Below, in pieces: positions 20,824 through 33,674 of a stretch of DNA of 64,000 bases. Source of the DNA: Linnemannia schmuckeri (Eukaryota > Mortierellomycota > Mortierellomycetes > Mortierellales > Mortierellaceae). A program made the position numbers and the translations under genes. The stretch spans positions 3,348,001 through 3,412,000 of the forward strand of contig JANATG010000001.1 of the NCBI GenBank assembly GCA_029449235.1, in the 5' to 3' direction. Position 1 is the stretch's first letter. Every line of letters starts with the position of its first letter. The notes below the pieces were generated by a model, which did not search any database, had not been told where the DNA came from, and saw only the letters and a list, made by a program, of their open reading frames with translations.

Positions 20824-23619
20824 TCACTTCTGAAGACCTAGGCTCTTGCGGTTGATGCCCGCAAGATGGCTCCCCAACATCCTACGGCGCTTGCCCTCGA
20901 GGTACAACATCGACTCGGCATAAGTCTTGGGCATGATCCGGTTCGTTCCCTTGACAGGGTCCGTGAACGTGAACCAGAAGGTGTTGGTTGTTTCCCGTGT
21001 GCCCTTCTTCACATCCAAAACATCGGCCTTGACCATGACCTGGAACGAGTGGTGATCACCTCCCTCGGCATACACGATCTGAGAGTCGAGTGCCAAGAAT
21101 GTGCCGATTGGCACAGGCTTCCTGAATGAAATCTCGTCCAGGGCCAGGAATGTAGGGCGGGAGGCAATAAAGGACGATGCATTGCAGAACGCGAGCTCAT
21201 AGGCCAAGCGCATCAAGTAGCCGCCGAAAATCTAACGGTCACACATTGACGATTAGTGATTAGTGATTATGAAACAAAACAAAAATTGGCAGTGGATCAA
21301 TATCTGTCAATCAGTCGCACCTTGTCGTGGATGTTACGATCCTGAGGTTGCATGATGTGGACCGCACTCATCTTGGTATCTGCCATCCACTCGACATCGT
21401 CGGGCTTGTTGGTCTTATTCTGAGGATCATCGTACTTGGAATATTCAAGATACAGATCATGGATCAGGAAACGCTCCTCCTGTGTTGGGGGCAGCTTAGT
21501 CAATGCTGAATCGGTAGCAACCCTCTTCTTGGTCTTGTGATCTAATTGCATTTGCAATAGGTGGGGGTTTTTGTCAACAGCCAACAATAACAGGATGTTG
21601 GTAAGTCTCGATGATGTAAACAATTTGATCATATCCGCTGTGTCCATGCATACCTTCACCCATTTGGAACAGCTTCTTCTCGTTGTCGTCACGGAGCAAG
21701 AGAGGGTTGACCTGGGCGGCCTTGCCGGTGAGCGCGTCTCTGGCAACCATCGTGAATCGTGCGACCAAAATAGTGTCTCCGTGCTGGCCTGGTTTGTCCT
21801 TGTTGATCTCCTCCATTTTCATATAAACTAGATATACATAGTAGCATACACAGATATCAGAGTGTTGTGAGTGAAATGTTCACAGGCAGCGAGTAAGATT
21901 TGTGCAAAGAGACAAGCAACTTACTCTCCATAGAACTGTATCCAACATAGGTGACATGTCCAGACAAGCGGAGGTCGCAGACTCCCAGTGGCTTGAGAAG
22001 GTCAATTCTGTCGACTGAGGCAGTGACGATGGTCAGGGGTGAGCTGTCAGGCTTGCCATCGTCGGTATGTTTGTATGAAATGGCGCCAGCAAGTGCATCG
22101 AGATCCTCCATGATTTTGCCATGTCTATCATATCAGAGAGCAGATTGATTTGATTTTTCCAAAGAGAAAAAGGTGGGAAAGTCGGACATGTAAATAATTG
22201 TGAGTCTGAATGAATTTCATACCCCAGATTTTCGTCCTTTTTTTTTCTCCGCAACACATGGCGTGAGAGACCTTCGGTATCACCGCATAGAACAAAATAC
22301 CAATGACATGACACAAGGATGAAAAATTGGGCGCTAAAAAGACGCATGCGTGTATTAGTAGAGGGGCATATAGTCAAACATACCTCAATGATCCTCCAAC
22401 GTTGATGTATTCTTCCAAAAGTGCCTTGTCTGTCTTGAAAGGCAGGATGATCTCGGTATACGAGTCCTGCATCGTCCTAAGGAGAAGATCGCGCTTCTGG
22501 TACTTCTTCTTGGGAGGCTCGGCCGGCGATCCTGTGGGGTTGATATGGGTTCCCGTTGGGGCTCCGTGTTGATTGGCCAACTTGTCGATCCATGAAGTAA
22601 CGGGTCGGACAGTAAAGACCTTGCCGTGGGGGAGTGCCGAGTTGTTGGCAGCCGCAGCCTGGGCGGCAGCGGTGATGGATGATGAACCAGAAGGGCCTAG
22701 TTGTCGTTTTAAGTGATAGTAGACGGATGGGAGTAATGAACAAAAAAAAAGATGTCAGGAGGAGCTACAACAGCACTGCACTGGCATTGCAGAAGGAGGG
22801 ATCGATTTTTGTTGCTACCCCGACAAAAGTACACAAGTGGGAAAGAAAGGAGGATATTCGTTTCTTCTGTATGTAGTTTCTGTCCATTGACATACAAGAG
22901 CGAACAACAAACAGTCGCTCGTCCTCATGGAATGCCCAAAATGGAAACACTCTCAGGACAGAAAAAAACAGCACCTGTAAAAAAATAAAGATTAAAGTGT
23001 CATCGGATGCTTATTTTACCGTTGACAAACAACACTTCCATTTCTTCTCTCTTCCTCTCACTTCACAGCATCATCCTAAACGATCTCATTATTAACCCTT
23101 GGCATGTATATATAAGTTATTTCTTGTGGAAGAAAGGATCAAACAGAAGGAGAAAAGAAGAAAACATCCAAACACCTTCCCCAATCTATTTTCTCTCCAC
23201 AGAGCAAGCTTATAATCCGCTCTGCTTAGGATGATCGTCTCTATTCGCTCTGAATAGAAGCTGTAAGCAACTGAATAGGCAACAAGGAAGGGCAAATCAA
23301 AAGGCGCCCTTGTTGTTTGTGCTCCTTTACCTGCTGAGGCGACTACGGTTCCCGAGGAGTTGGATCCAAGCTTGTTTAGCAGGTCATTCCTGGCTTTCTC
23401 AAGGGGATCCTTCAGAGCGTTGTTGGCTGTTGCATTTGTGCCTGCGCTTGCGCTTGCACTTGTGCTCACTGCTGCTGGGGAGGGTATCTGACCAACCTCC
23501 AGATCGCGCGCGTGTCGATTGGCGCCTGAGAAGAGAGGTTTCTTGGTATTGATAAAGCGTCTCGAGAAAGCGCGATTCGAGAGACGGTAAAGGGTGGTGC
23601 GGTTGTTTGCGATGTTCAT
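20824..23619 (-). CDS. Mitochondrial acyl-CoA thioesterase, ACOT9/ACOT10 type (double hotdog)
   Basis: Hydrolyses acyl-CoA to free acid and CoA. Exons (transcription order): 23619-23331, 22696-22384, 22124-21925, 21827-21654, 21541-21321, 21231-20824, giving 534 residues in frame. The N-terminus MNIANNRTTLYRLSNRAFSR is Arg-rich and lacks acids, as expected of a mitochondrial presequence. A low-complexity Ala/Ser linker is followed by LLLRTMQDSYTEIILPF, then the first hotdog (HGKIMEDLDALAGAISY) and the second (NIHDKIFGGYLMRLAYELAF). These two segments mark the paired hotdog helices of the family. Divergent from calnexin with 1.2 kb between. The 687-base intron between exons 1 and 2 is the longest of the gene. 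Confidence 0.9.
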
Positions 23620-24849
23620 GGTGTCTGTCTCTTGGTTGATTCCGACGAGGGTAAATGAATGAGACTTGAGAGGACTGAGTGTTCGAGTGAAACTTTAACC
23701 GGACGGTGTGACGAATACGAATATTATTTTTTTATGAGTGTGTTGAAAAGTAAGGATGAGTGGAGATGGTAGTGGAGGTCGATGGAGAAAAGGATGAATG
23801 CAAGTGGGAATGAAGTGAGTAATGCAAAGGAGTGAAAGGAAGCAGCGAAGGACAAGAGAAGACAAAGAGCAAAGATAAAACAGTGGGCATTCCGCTCGCG
23901 AGTTGTGACTGGGCAACAGAAAACAACCACCAATTGCTGTGATCTAGTAGTATACACAACCTGCCCCTGAGAAACACAGAGCCGGAGGAGACGGAGGTCA
24001 CACCGACCAACAAGGCACGGACGCGACGCCGTTCCATGCACTGTAAATCATTCTTTCGTGAAAGAGATAAGGGTTCCAGATCAACTCCACGGGAATTGGA
24101 GCAGTTTCGGCAAACCCTCTTCCAAGAAATACAGAAAGCCGCCTTACTCTTGCTTATTTCATCCGAAAAAAGTAAAGCAATATCTCCGTACTAGCTCTAA
24201 ACAAAGAAGTCGCGATCTCGTTACCAGTAGCCTTTTATTTTCGCAAGAGAGGAATGAATCACTAATGGCTGGGGCGAGAATGGCTGACAACGTGTGAAGA
24301 TAGTGCTGATGCAGAATGCAGAAACGGCGATATCCTTTGTCCCACGCCTCTTCTTTTGATACTTTTTTTTTTGACTCGGTGGCGATTTGCTTTTTTTTTA
24401 ATGAACGCCGAATGGTTGGGGAAGGCTAAAAACGTCCGTCCTCTCCCGACTTGAGGATATATACAAGTCGTCGGAATAAACCTGCTCTACATGGGCGCGG
24501 GCACTTGTCTCTACCTACCTATTGCATATCGTACGTTATTTGAGGGAGCGTTGGGAGCGTCTACGACTACGACTCGCCTAGGTCATCGCTCCTGGCGCAG
24601 GGGTCCAGATCGTGCTGATCTGATCACCTCACACCCCTGCCCCTCAAGTAATTGAGGCACGTGACGCTTATCCCTAAGGTTTGGCGCGGACTGTCGAGAC
24701 ATCCTTCCTGAGGTTGACCCAGCGGTTGCCGAGAGCCCTTCGGCGCTTGCTTCATTAATAGCACCTTGTCTTTAGTTCGTTACTCTTTACACCTCTTTCA
24801 CCCTTTCATCCTCCCTGCAATCGCTTTCTTCTCATCTGCAATAATACTC
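23620..24849. promoter_or_regulatory. Divergent promoter region of thioesterase and calnexin genes
   Basis: Contains a TATATA element at 24458-24463 and a GC-rich block at ~24540-24720 with CACGTGACG. This E-box/UPR-like word could serve ER-stress control of calnexin, but it does not match a defined fungal UPRE exactly. No gene seen in either strand. Confidence 0.4.
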
Positions 24850-27044
24850 ATGGCACGCACTTTCACATTGGGGCTCGTTGGCCTCATCGCCCTCTCATCC
24901 GCCATCTCTATGGTTCACGCACACGAAGAACAGAAGCCATTCAACGCAGGCAACGACAAGCTTGCCACTGACGACGCAACTTACCAGCTCGCAGAGTTCA
25001 AGGTATACTACCATCGCGCTTTTTCTCGTATAACCTTTCCTCTTGAACCGCCGGGCAATTAGACGTGGACGAGACTTATCAAGGAGGAAAGAAAGCGCCA
25101 AGGATGTGGCTAACGTGCTTCATTACTGATCAAACTTGTAGGCGACATCGATCAAGGCACCTTTCCTGGAGCAGTTTGCCACCAATTGGTCTGACCGCTG
25201 GACGGCCAGCGAGGCAACCAAGGAATCCAATGCAGAGGGAGAAGTGTTTAGCTATGTCGGAAAGTGGTCGGTTGAGGAGCCTTCCGTCTATCCGGGACTG
25301 AAGAATGATCTCGGATTGGTGGCAAAATCGGCAGCAGCACATCATGCCATCTCCGCTTCATTACCCGAGGTCGTCGATAATAAGGATAAGACACTTGTCG
25401 TCCAGTAAGTTCATCAGTTCGATCCCGCTTACATTGAAGCGCAAGGAGAATGGAATATAATGGACGGTTGTGGAGGACAAGGAGCCTGGGAAAAACGTTG
25501 TCATTAATCAATTGGTCCCTCCCCCTCCCCCCTTTTTTTTCTTTTCTCTACTGGAACTAATTGGTGCATGCCTCTTGTCAATTTCTGTGTTAGGTATGAA
25601 GTCAAGGCTCAGGATGGTTTGGAGTGCGGAGGAGCATACATGAAGCTGTTGACAGAGTCTCCTCAGGGTATCAAGTTCAAGGAGTTCTCGAACGACACCC
25701 CTTACACCATTATGTTTGGACCTGACAAGTGTGGAGCAACGGACAAGGTCCACTTTATCTTTCGACACAAGAACCCGATCACTGGAGTCCACGAGGAGAA
25801 ACATCTCCAATCAGCACCCCTCTCAAAATTGAGCAAGCGCACCACCCTCTATACTCTGATTGTCAAGTAAGTCTATCAAGATCTCTTGTGCCTCTTTATT
25901 CGTGTTCATGTCACGAGGACATTAAGGGGGAGGCCAGAAACATCCATAGCCTGACACAGTTTTATGTTTTAATAGCCCTAATCAAACATTCGAGATCAAA
26001 GTCAATGGAGAATCTGCAGCCTCGGGATCCTTGCTCGAAAACTTCCAGCCACCCGTCAACCCAGCCAAGGAGATCGACGACACCTCTGACACCAAACCCG
26101 CCAATTGGGTCGAGGAGGCTCGCATTCCTGACGCCAAGGCAACTAAGCCTGAAGACTGGGATGAGGAAGCACCCGCCACCATCTTGGACGAGAAGGCTAT
26201 CAAGCCCGCAGACTGGCTCGAGGGTGAGGCTGCAGAGATCCCCGACCCTGAGGCTGTCAAACCTGAGGACTGGGATGATGAGGAGGATGGGGACTGGGTT
26301 CCTGTCTCGATCCCAAACCCCAAGTGTGAGAGGAATGGATGTGGTCCCTGGGTCCGTCCTCGTATCTCCAACCCAGCTTACAAGGGCAAGTGGTCTGCAC
26401 CTTTGATCGACAACCCCAACTACAAGGGCGTCTGGGCGCCTCGCAAGATTCCCAACCCCGGGTTCTTTGAGGACTTGTCCCCTGCCAACTTTGAGAAGAT
26501 TGGCGCTGTAGGTTTCGAGATATGGACTATGCAGAAGGATATTCTCTTTGACAACATCTATATTGGACACTCTGTCGCCGATGCCGAGTCGTTGGCTGCC
26601 GAGACCTGGGAGATTAAGTACAAGGCTGAGAAGGAGCAGGAGGAATTGGCCAACCCTATCCCCAAGTCTAAGGAGGATGATTCCAAGGCCGACGAGAGCC
26701 TCGTCCAGTTCATGATGAGACAGTTTCGAGAGTTCACTGCTATGGCTATTGAGGATCCCATGCAAGCCATGACCGCGTATCCTCTCGTTGTGTCATGCCT
26801 TGCTGGCGCTGTTGGTGTCTCGTTTGGTCTGATGTTGATCATTGTGGGCCTGATGCATGGCGACCCCGAGTCGCAGCAGTTGCGCGCTGCTGCTAAGGCC
26901 AAGAAGACCGATGCAGCGACCGCCGACGACAAGGCTGAGGATGTCTCCAAGGTCGACACCGATAAGGAGGGTGATGAAGAGTTCAAGGAAGAGCCTGTCG
27001 TCCGGAAGCGCGCCATCGCAGCCGCCTCCTCTTCCAACAAGTAA
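24850..27044 (+). CDS. Calnexin, ER lectin chaperone
   Basis: Membrane chaperone that binds monoglucosylated glycoproteins in the ER lumen. Exons: 24850-25002, 25142-25404, 25594-25866, 25976-27044, giving 585 residues, a normal length. Signal peptide at ~1-25 (FTLGLVGLIALSSAISMVHA). The globular lectin domain includes GLECGGAYMKLL and FGPDKCGATDKVHFIFRHKN, with Cys for the conserved disulphide. The P-domain arm has three type-1 repeats (ATKPEDWDEEA, AIKPADWLEG, AVKPEDWDDE) and then type-2 repeats (ISNPAYKGKW, IDNPNYKGVW). A transmembrane segment lies near 486-508 (VVSCLAGAVGVSFGLMLIIVG), followed by a charged Lys/Asp/Glu cytosolic tail ending SSSNK, with no KDEL, as expected for calnexin rather than calreticulin. 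ATG 24850 gives the signal peptide directly. Confidence 0.96.
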
Positions 27045-30000
27045 TTTCCTAATTCTTTCTAATCCCTTCTTTGCGGTCCACAACCCAACACCCTTGAAAC
27101 TATTCGTAGTTATGTAAAGTAACCAATACACAAAGCAACAAAGAAAATCACCACCCCTACTTTGTACTCTTGACGCGTTCATAAATCCGCTCTGATGCAT
27201 CTATTTTTTTTTTTTTTTGGTCGAATGGGATTCGTCCCCGTTCAGACATTCTCTTCCGCTCACATGGTCATTTGCTCTGTCCACAGGAAAAAGGGAGTAC
27301 AAAACATTCCTCTTCCTCCACACTACTACTGTATAGTTGTTTGCCTTCTTCATTGACTACTACCGAACCCGAAAATGTAAATCCAGACAAAGGGCTATTT
27401 CGAGACCAGACAGACAAAGGTACAAGGTGAGCAAAGGTCACCAGAACATGTGCTGCCGTTTTCTTGGAACCACATGCGAAATCAGGATCAAAAGCAGGAA
27501 TTTCTGTTGATCATTGTTTGTCGTTACGGCTCGGGTGAAAAAAAAGTAAATAAACAAAGAAATACAGGGCAATTAGCCATGCAATGCTATGAAGAACCTG
27601 TCTATATGGGTGATTCTTTCGAGATTTAACAATTTTGGGCTAGCTATGTCGTTGCCCTTTCACCCCTCCTCATGGCAGCAGAAGGTCGAGAGTGTTTAGG
27701 AGATGCAGCAGGTACAGGTCCAATATTGATGGTCAGAATGAGTATACAATACCACGTTCTTCTGTCAGAGGACTCATCAAAGGGCTACAGTAGCATGAGC
27801 ACGCATCTCTTCCGTCTTTTACAACAATAACAATAAAAACAATAAAGGTATCTTCGAAGATGTACTGAAAAGTAGCCTTTGAAGGGATATCGGAGCCCCG
27901 ATAAACAAACAACAAAATACACAAAATACAAGACTTGCAAAGAGCTTACAGATTGGTCGATATGTTTACAAACTATGGTTGAGGGCGTTCGGACATGGGA
28001 GAAACAAAGGTGAGAAGAAGTAAAAACGGTTTGGTGATTCAAACTGACAAAGCAGTATTCCCCTCACCTTTGAGCTAATTGCAAAAGGGCCTTCTCCTCT
28101 TCCTTCTTTGGTTAGCGAGGGGTAACAGGGGCCAAGGAGAAGAAGAATATCAAGGGGGTGGGGGAAAGACAAAGTTCGCGGCCGTTTATCCTGATGGCCC
28201 TGGCCTATCCTAATTGGTTGACGCGTCGCTGTGATTTAAGAACCCCTCCATGTATTGTACGTTTGTATGTATGAGAGTGCCTGTGAGAAAAAAACATAAA
28301 AAACATGGAGAGTCCTTGGAATGTGATAGCCCCATGTGCCCTGCCCGACTTCCAATTATTTCGGCTGGCGAAAAGGAACGAAGAAAGAGTTGGCCATTGT
28401 TGGTATAGTGCGTCTGTTGTTATTCTTGTGGAGTTGAAAAGGCGGCGGATGAGGTCACACCATGCCTAAGGGAGAGATAGAGAGAAAAACGGAGGGCAAG
28501 GTACGGACCTTTCTTGTCAAAAAAAATCGACTTCGTTAATTCAGCGACCTCCGTCCGGCCTTGATCGACGATAGGCCGATGAGAAAGGAGCCAGGGTTGT
28601 TCAGTATGTTCGACTGGAGAACCATGATTAATTCCGCCGTTACCAATGAGGTAAAGGTGGATAAGGTGCAGCAGAGAGCGAGGGTTTTCATTCCACCCTT
28701 AACACTAATTCCCTTTTACTCGATTTTGTCCATTCTGATTCTCGTCGGCTCAGGGCGGGGCGCATTTTTTTGGGTGGAGGTCATTACCACCTTAGTATCT
28801 ACCCATTATACTTGCCTTGACTGCTGCATAGAAGTAACCACAACCATGCACCCACGTACTCTTGTGCATAAAATTTAATCCCCATAGTACATGTGCACCA
28901 GAAGGCAAAAGTCTGTATAACCATTCCATCACCAAGAATGGGTACAGCCAGCTTGGAGAATAGGGGTACATGTACGAGCAGGGCATAATACAAGAATCGA
29001 CAAAAAAATCTGAGCAGCAGCAAAGAGCCGCATCTGGCCCGGCTCGCCCGCGGATGGGGGGATGGCTGGCCTTGTTGTTTATCATGGTGTGCAAAATAAA
29101 CAAATCAAACGCTCGGTTCCCTCTATCGGTCACGTCGTTTTGTCCTCAAAGACATTCCGATCCTTGTCCCTTACCTAAAAAGAGACAGAGGTATGCTCAA
29201 AAAGGTACCTCCCCTTCCCTTTCCCCTTGCTCTGTTACTGTTGGCTAATTCAATTGCCCCTCTTGACCTCGCTTTTGCCTTGCATGCTCCACAAGCACAA
29301 GGGTCTGTGTCACCCAATGACGCTCCTATGTTAAAGGTGTGTGGGTGAGGGCACATCTGTACTGTACCTTAATCCCTGCTTGCCTTTATTTTTTTTCCCT
29401 TGCATGTCCACGTTCCCTTCCGTTCGGGCTTGCTTGCGTGTGTGCCTGAACAATAACATCCCCCTTCGATCACCCGCCCAACTCAACCACAACCTTCCTC
29501 CCTCCCCATTCCCTTCTTTCATCGTTTTTGCCATCAACACCACTCCCCTCTCAGACAGACCTGCCTCCTTTCTTCTGCTTTTCGCCAACACCTCCTGTCT
29601 GTCCTGTGAAAAAACAATAATTTATTAGAGACCTGGGTCCGACAGGGAGATAAGAAAAGGGGCAACGGAGGAGAGTTGAACAAGAGTCGAAAATAAGAGT
29701 CCATTTTTTGTCTCTTACCTTTCGCGAGCCCCTGTCTGGCATGTGGAGACACTCCCTTTCTTTCCTCTCTGCGACCGAATGGAAATTCTGGTACATGCTG
29801 TCAAAGTAATCCCCTTCATCAAAAGCCATTGCGCACTAGTTCTCGACGGTCCGAAAATCGAAACGTTTTCCTCGATCATATCCACCGATCTACTTCGCCA
29901 TCTCCGGGCACACCTCACCTCCTTCCTCCCTTCCTATTTACAAATTTTCATGTCGCCACTCTTCTCGCCATTAAGTTACTCGCCCTCAACGTACCTCCCG

Positions 30001-31583
30001 TCCCAAATAATGTTTCAGAAATATCTTTCATTGGTTCTTTGAATCCTGTCTGCATTACTCACTCATGCATCATTCGGTCTGGATTCAGTTTTCCTTGGCG
30101 AAGCGCCAACCTTCTTTTATTTCCTGTCTTCTTCACTTGCATGGCTGCTGCTGAAGTAAAAATTATATATGATTGAGTTGAATTAAACGCGACCAGGAGG
30201 TGTGCAGGCATTGAGACATGTGGAAGAAAACTGCCTATGCAAAACCTGCATGCGTTCCCCTATTGCATTATGCATGGAACCTGTGATAATGGAGAAAGAA
30301 ATGAAGGGGCGGTGGTAAATGCCTGAACAAATGAGCTTGTTGGTGGTGGTGGTGGTGGTTTTCCTCTCGTGCCTGGATGTTGATATTGCATTACCAACCC
30401 GTTTTCCTATCGCGCGTCTTTGTTATCCCACTAAAAGGACCAAAAGGCATCTGATAAATAAAGTACCTACATAATGGAAGATAATCCACAAAACAGATAT
30501 GTGCTCACTTCTTTTTTTTCAACAATACAAAGGGAAATGTTGAAGAGGTTAGGAATGGTAAACAAACTGAAGCCCTCTGCACCAGTGCCAATTTTTATGC
30601 GCCCTTCGTTAAATGTTCTCCTTTCACTCCAGGGCACGGCAACGTAACTGCCGAGGCAGGATTGAGAATGGATCACCATCACAACCATAACAATGACAAC
30701 AAATAAGCACGGTAAGTCAGCAGAATCAAAATAAACGGTCCAACAAGCCAGTGGAGATGCAAGGATGGATAGCATTTCCTCTTTTCGCGGAGATAAAGGA
30801 AAGTATCGATCAACAGCAACAATAAACCAAGGGGACAGGAGCACGAATACAAAAAAACGAGCGCGCAGAAAGGGGTTAGGTGGACGCAATATCCTCCTCC
30901 ACAATGATCCAGCAGCAATGTACACAACAATGTTGAACTGTCTCGTGAAAATCCAAAAGCTATGACCTCTTTCCTTCTTTTACACTCCCCTTTCCGTCCC
31001 TTCCATACCTCTCCTTCGCCCCCTTGCCTTTACCCATGCCCCCTCTCCATTTACCCTGCTTGTGTTTTTATTGTATTTATTAGACGGGTTCAATCGAAGG
31101 GTAGTGTTTATAACGAAATAACAAACAACACAATGACAACAATGAACAAATCAATAAATAAAAATAAAACAAAAAACCTTGCTACGCAGCACCAGGAAAC
31201 GTCCTCAACTTAATCAAGCTCACCGTTTGTTAGTGTATTTTATTCACAACTCTAAAGACTCACATACACCTGTTCGCATTCTCTCTTCTACATACACACA
31301 TCCGTACATTCATACACATACACAGACCAGAGAATGGGGATTGCGACAGGAAAGCGGAGGAGGAAGATGTGGAGGAGACGCTCAACTCTCTCGCTTCTGT
31401 CCGACCACGTATAAAAGCAGCTCCACATTTCACAACAATTTTCTTTTTTTCCTTGTCGCAAGCCCCACCAACTTCAGCCTAAGCAACCTTTCCCCAGCCC
31501 TCCTCTCCTCTTCTCCACAACTTCCGCTACTCTCAAGCACACACCCCACACCCCACACCCCCGCAAGCAAGCAAATCCCAAAA
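27045..31583. other. Gene-poor 4.5-kb stretch between calnexin and the lipase gene
   Basis: No frame shows coding character or plausible exons joined by splice sites. The ORFs of 60-150 codons overlap each other, are hydrophobic or low-complexity, and lie on CT-rich DNA. It holds a T15 run (27204-27218), a (GGT)n run near 30340, and the lipase promoter at the right end. I found no tRNA or rRNA. Confidence 0.5.
31410..31417 (+). promoter_or_regulatory. TATA box of the lipase gene
   Basis: TATAAAAG, 174 bases before ATG 31584, followed by a pyrimidine-rich leader. Confidence 0.6.
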
Positions 31584-33181
31584 ATGTTGTTCTCCAAGAC
31601 CATTTCCGCCGCCGTTGCCATCGCCTTGGCCACCATCGCCACCTCCTTTGTCGAAGCCTCGCCTGTCCGCATTCCCGAGGGCCTCGTTGCCCGCTCGGTT
31701 GAGTCCGCCACTGCCGCCGACGCTTCTGCTGCTGCCTATGTTCCTGTTAGTGAGAGAACTTGGACCGCCGAAGAGATTGAAGAGCATCACCAATGGGTCA
31801 AGCGCTCTAGTGCTGGAATTAATGACTGGGACTGTACTCCTGCTGCTGGCAAGCGCCCTGTTGTCCTTGTTCACGGCCTTGTAAGTTTGCTTGCATTTTT
31901 TGCTTTTCGTTTATGTGTACCTGAAAAGTAAAAAACGCGTTGATCGAAGATTTTTTTGAATCGCAGCACGTGACTGACGCGTCTATGTCCATGCTTTTCT
32001 CTTTCTTTCTCTCTTTACGCGCTATTTTTTGTCCTCCAACAGATCGCCAACAAGGACAACAACTGGATCTACATGGGTCCCCGCCTGAAGGCTGCCGGAT
32101 ACTGTGTCTATAGCTTGACTTACGGATCCCTTCCCGGAATCTACCTCCTTGCCGGTCTGGACAAGATGGAGAACGGTGCTGCTCAGCTGTCGGCCTTTGT
32201 CGACAAGGTCCTCGCTGCGACCAATGCCACCAAGGTTGATCTGGTGGGGCATTCTCAGGGATCTCTCATGCCCCGCTACTATCTCAAGTTCTTGGGCGGT
32301 GCCGCTAAAGTTAGTACGTTCCTTCTTTCTTTTCTTAATTGCTTTGTGCTTGTTATTTTTTTTTCTGACTTTTGCTAACTGCATTCCATTACTCCGCGTT
32401 GTTGAAACCAATAGACAAGTTTGCAGCCTTTGGCACGATTGCTTATGGAACTACCTTGAGTGGTATTGTCCCCTTCTTGACCTCCCTCGGTGTAAGTATA
32501 CCAAGCTAGATTCAGCGGTAGCGAGAAACGCCTCTTTAGATTCCAGCGACTAATCGCGTATTCCTTGCAATTTTGATGTTTTTCCATATCTGATAGTTGT
32601 ACGACCCCATCAAGAAGTAAGTCAAACCAGTTCCCATCAGATAGTGCCATCGCATACTCGTGACCTCTAAATCACTTCTCTTACTAACATTTTCTCCCTT
32701 TCTCTATCCCCTTCTCAACAGGATCCTCGACCCAGTCTGCTTGTCGTGCTTTCAGTTCCTCGAAAACTCCGACTTCCTCGGCAACTTGAACGCCGGTGGA
32801 GACACTGTCCCTGGAGTCCAGTACCAGTTCATCGTTTCTAAGTACGACGGGGTCGTTACCCCTTACACCAACGGCTTCTTGCGTGACAACAACCCTTCTG
32901 CCCAGAACATTGTTCTCCAGGATATTTGCAGCCTCGACTCCAGGTACCTTTGCCCCCTCTCTCCCTTTCTTTGTACCTCTTACGGCTAAAAAAAAAAAAG
33001 GAACATGGTCTCCATGCGAAATGTATTCCCCTAACCATCTCATTTTTGTTTATCATGACATGTCCTTGAAAATAGTGAGCACGCCCTCCAGATGATCGAC
33101 CCCATTGTCTTCCACAAGATCAACGCTTTCCTCTCCCCCTCCGCCCCCCAAACCGTCAACTGCCTCTCTGCTCTCACTTAA
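31584..33181 (+). CDS. Secreted triacylglycerol lipase (class 2, Pseudomonas/Streptomyces lipase-like alpha/beta-hydrolase)
   Basis: 330 residues from six exons: 31584-31880, 32043-32313, 32415-32491, 32597-32616, 32722-32943, 33076-33181. Signal peptide at ~1-25 (ISAAVAIALATIATSFVEA). A WVKR dibasic site at 71-74 suggests Kex2-type removal of a propeptide. The oxyanion strand reads VVLVHGL (~93-99). The nucleophile elbow is GHSQG with Ser170; the acid is Asp264 in KYDGVVTPY; the His is His298 in SEHALQM. Cys pairs (DWDCTP, VCLSCFQF) could form disulphides. Exon 4 is a 20-base micro-exon. An AATAAA lies at 33568-33573. Likely degrades extracellular or stored triglyceride; exact substrate unknown. 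Confidence 0.9.
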
Positions 33182-33674
33182 AAGTGCGCAAGAGACACAT
33201 CCCCATTTTTGGTTGGCCATCCAACAGCGGAGGAGATAAACACTGACGATTACAAAAAAAAGGCAGAAAAAGAGCAGGTTTCTTTTTTTTTTTTTTTTTT
33301 TTTTTTTTTCCTACTTGTCATCTCCAGTCATTTCTCTTCTCTCGGCAACCACCCATTGTGGACGAACAAAATGTCCACAGAGTTTTACAAGAAAAAAAAA
33401 CCATTTTACTTATTTTCAATATTTTAGTAAAAGACGATCACAAGGAACTTTCCTCCACACATATCCCAATTTTCCCCTCCCTTCATCGCCCTCCCCTCCA
33501 CGATTATGTAGATATACCCCTTCCTCTTTCCTTCGTGTTTTTCTTACCATCTATTTAACATCTTAACAATAAAAAAAATTACCCACAAAAAAAAAGAATG
33601 CAACATGTATGAACGTGTTTATTCACAAGAGGAAGGTGTGACAAAAGGAATGCGATGGTGGTGGTGATAATGGT
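33182..33674. other. Convergent 3' region of lipase and carnitine acetyltransferase genes
   Basis: Holds a T27 run (33283-33309) and an AATAAA at 33568-33573. No coding frame supported. Confidence 0.5.

Noticed and set aside
30467..30925. Minus-strand 152-codon hydrophobic ORF
   Set aside because: Composition follows the reverse of a purine-rich stretch; there is no start context, no conserved motif, and it overlaps other frames of equal quality.
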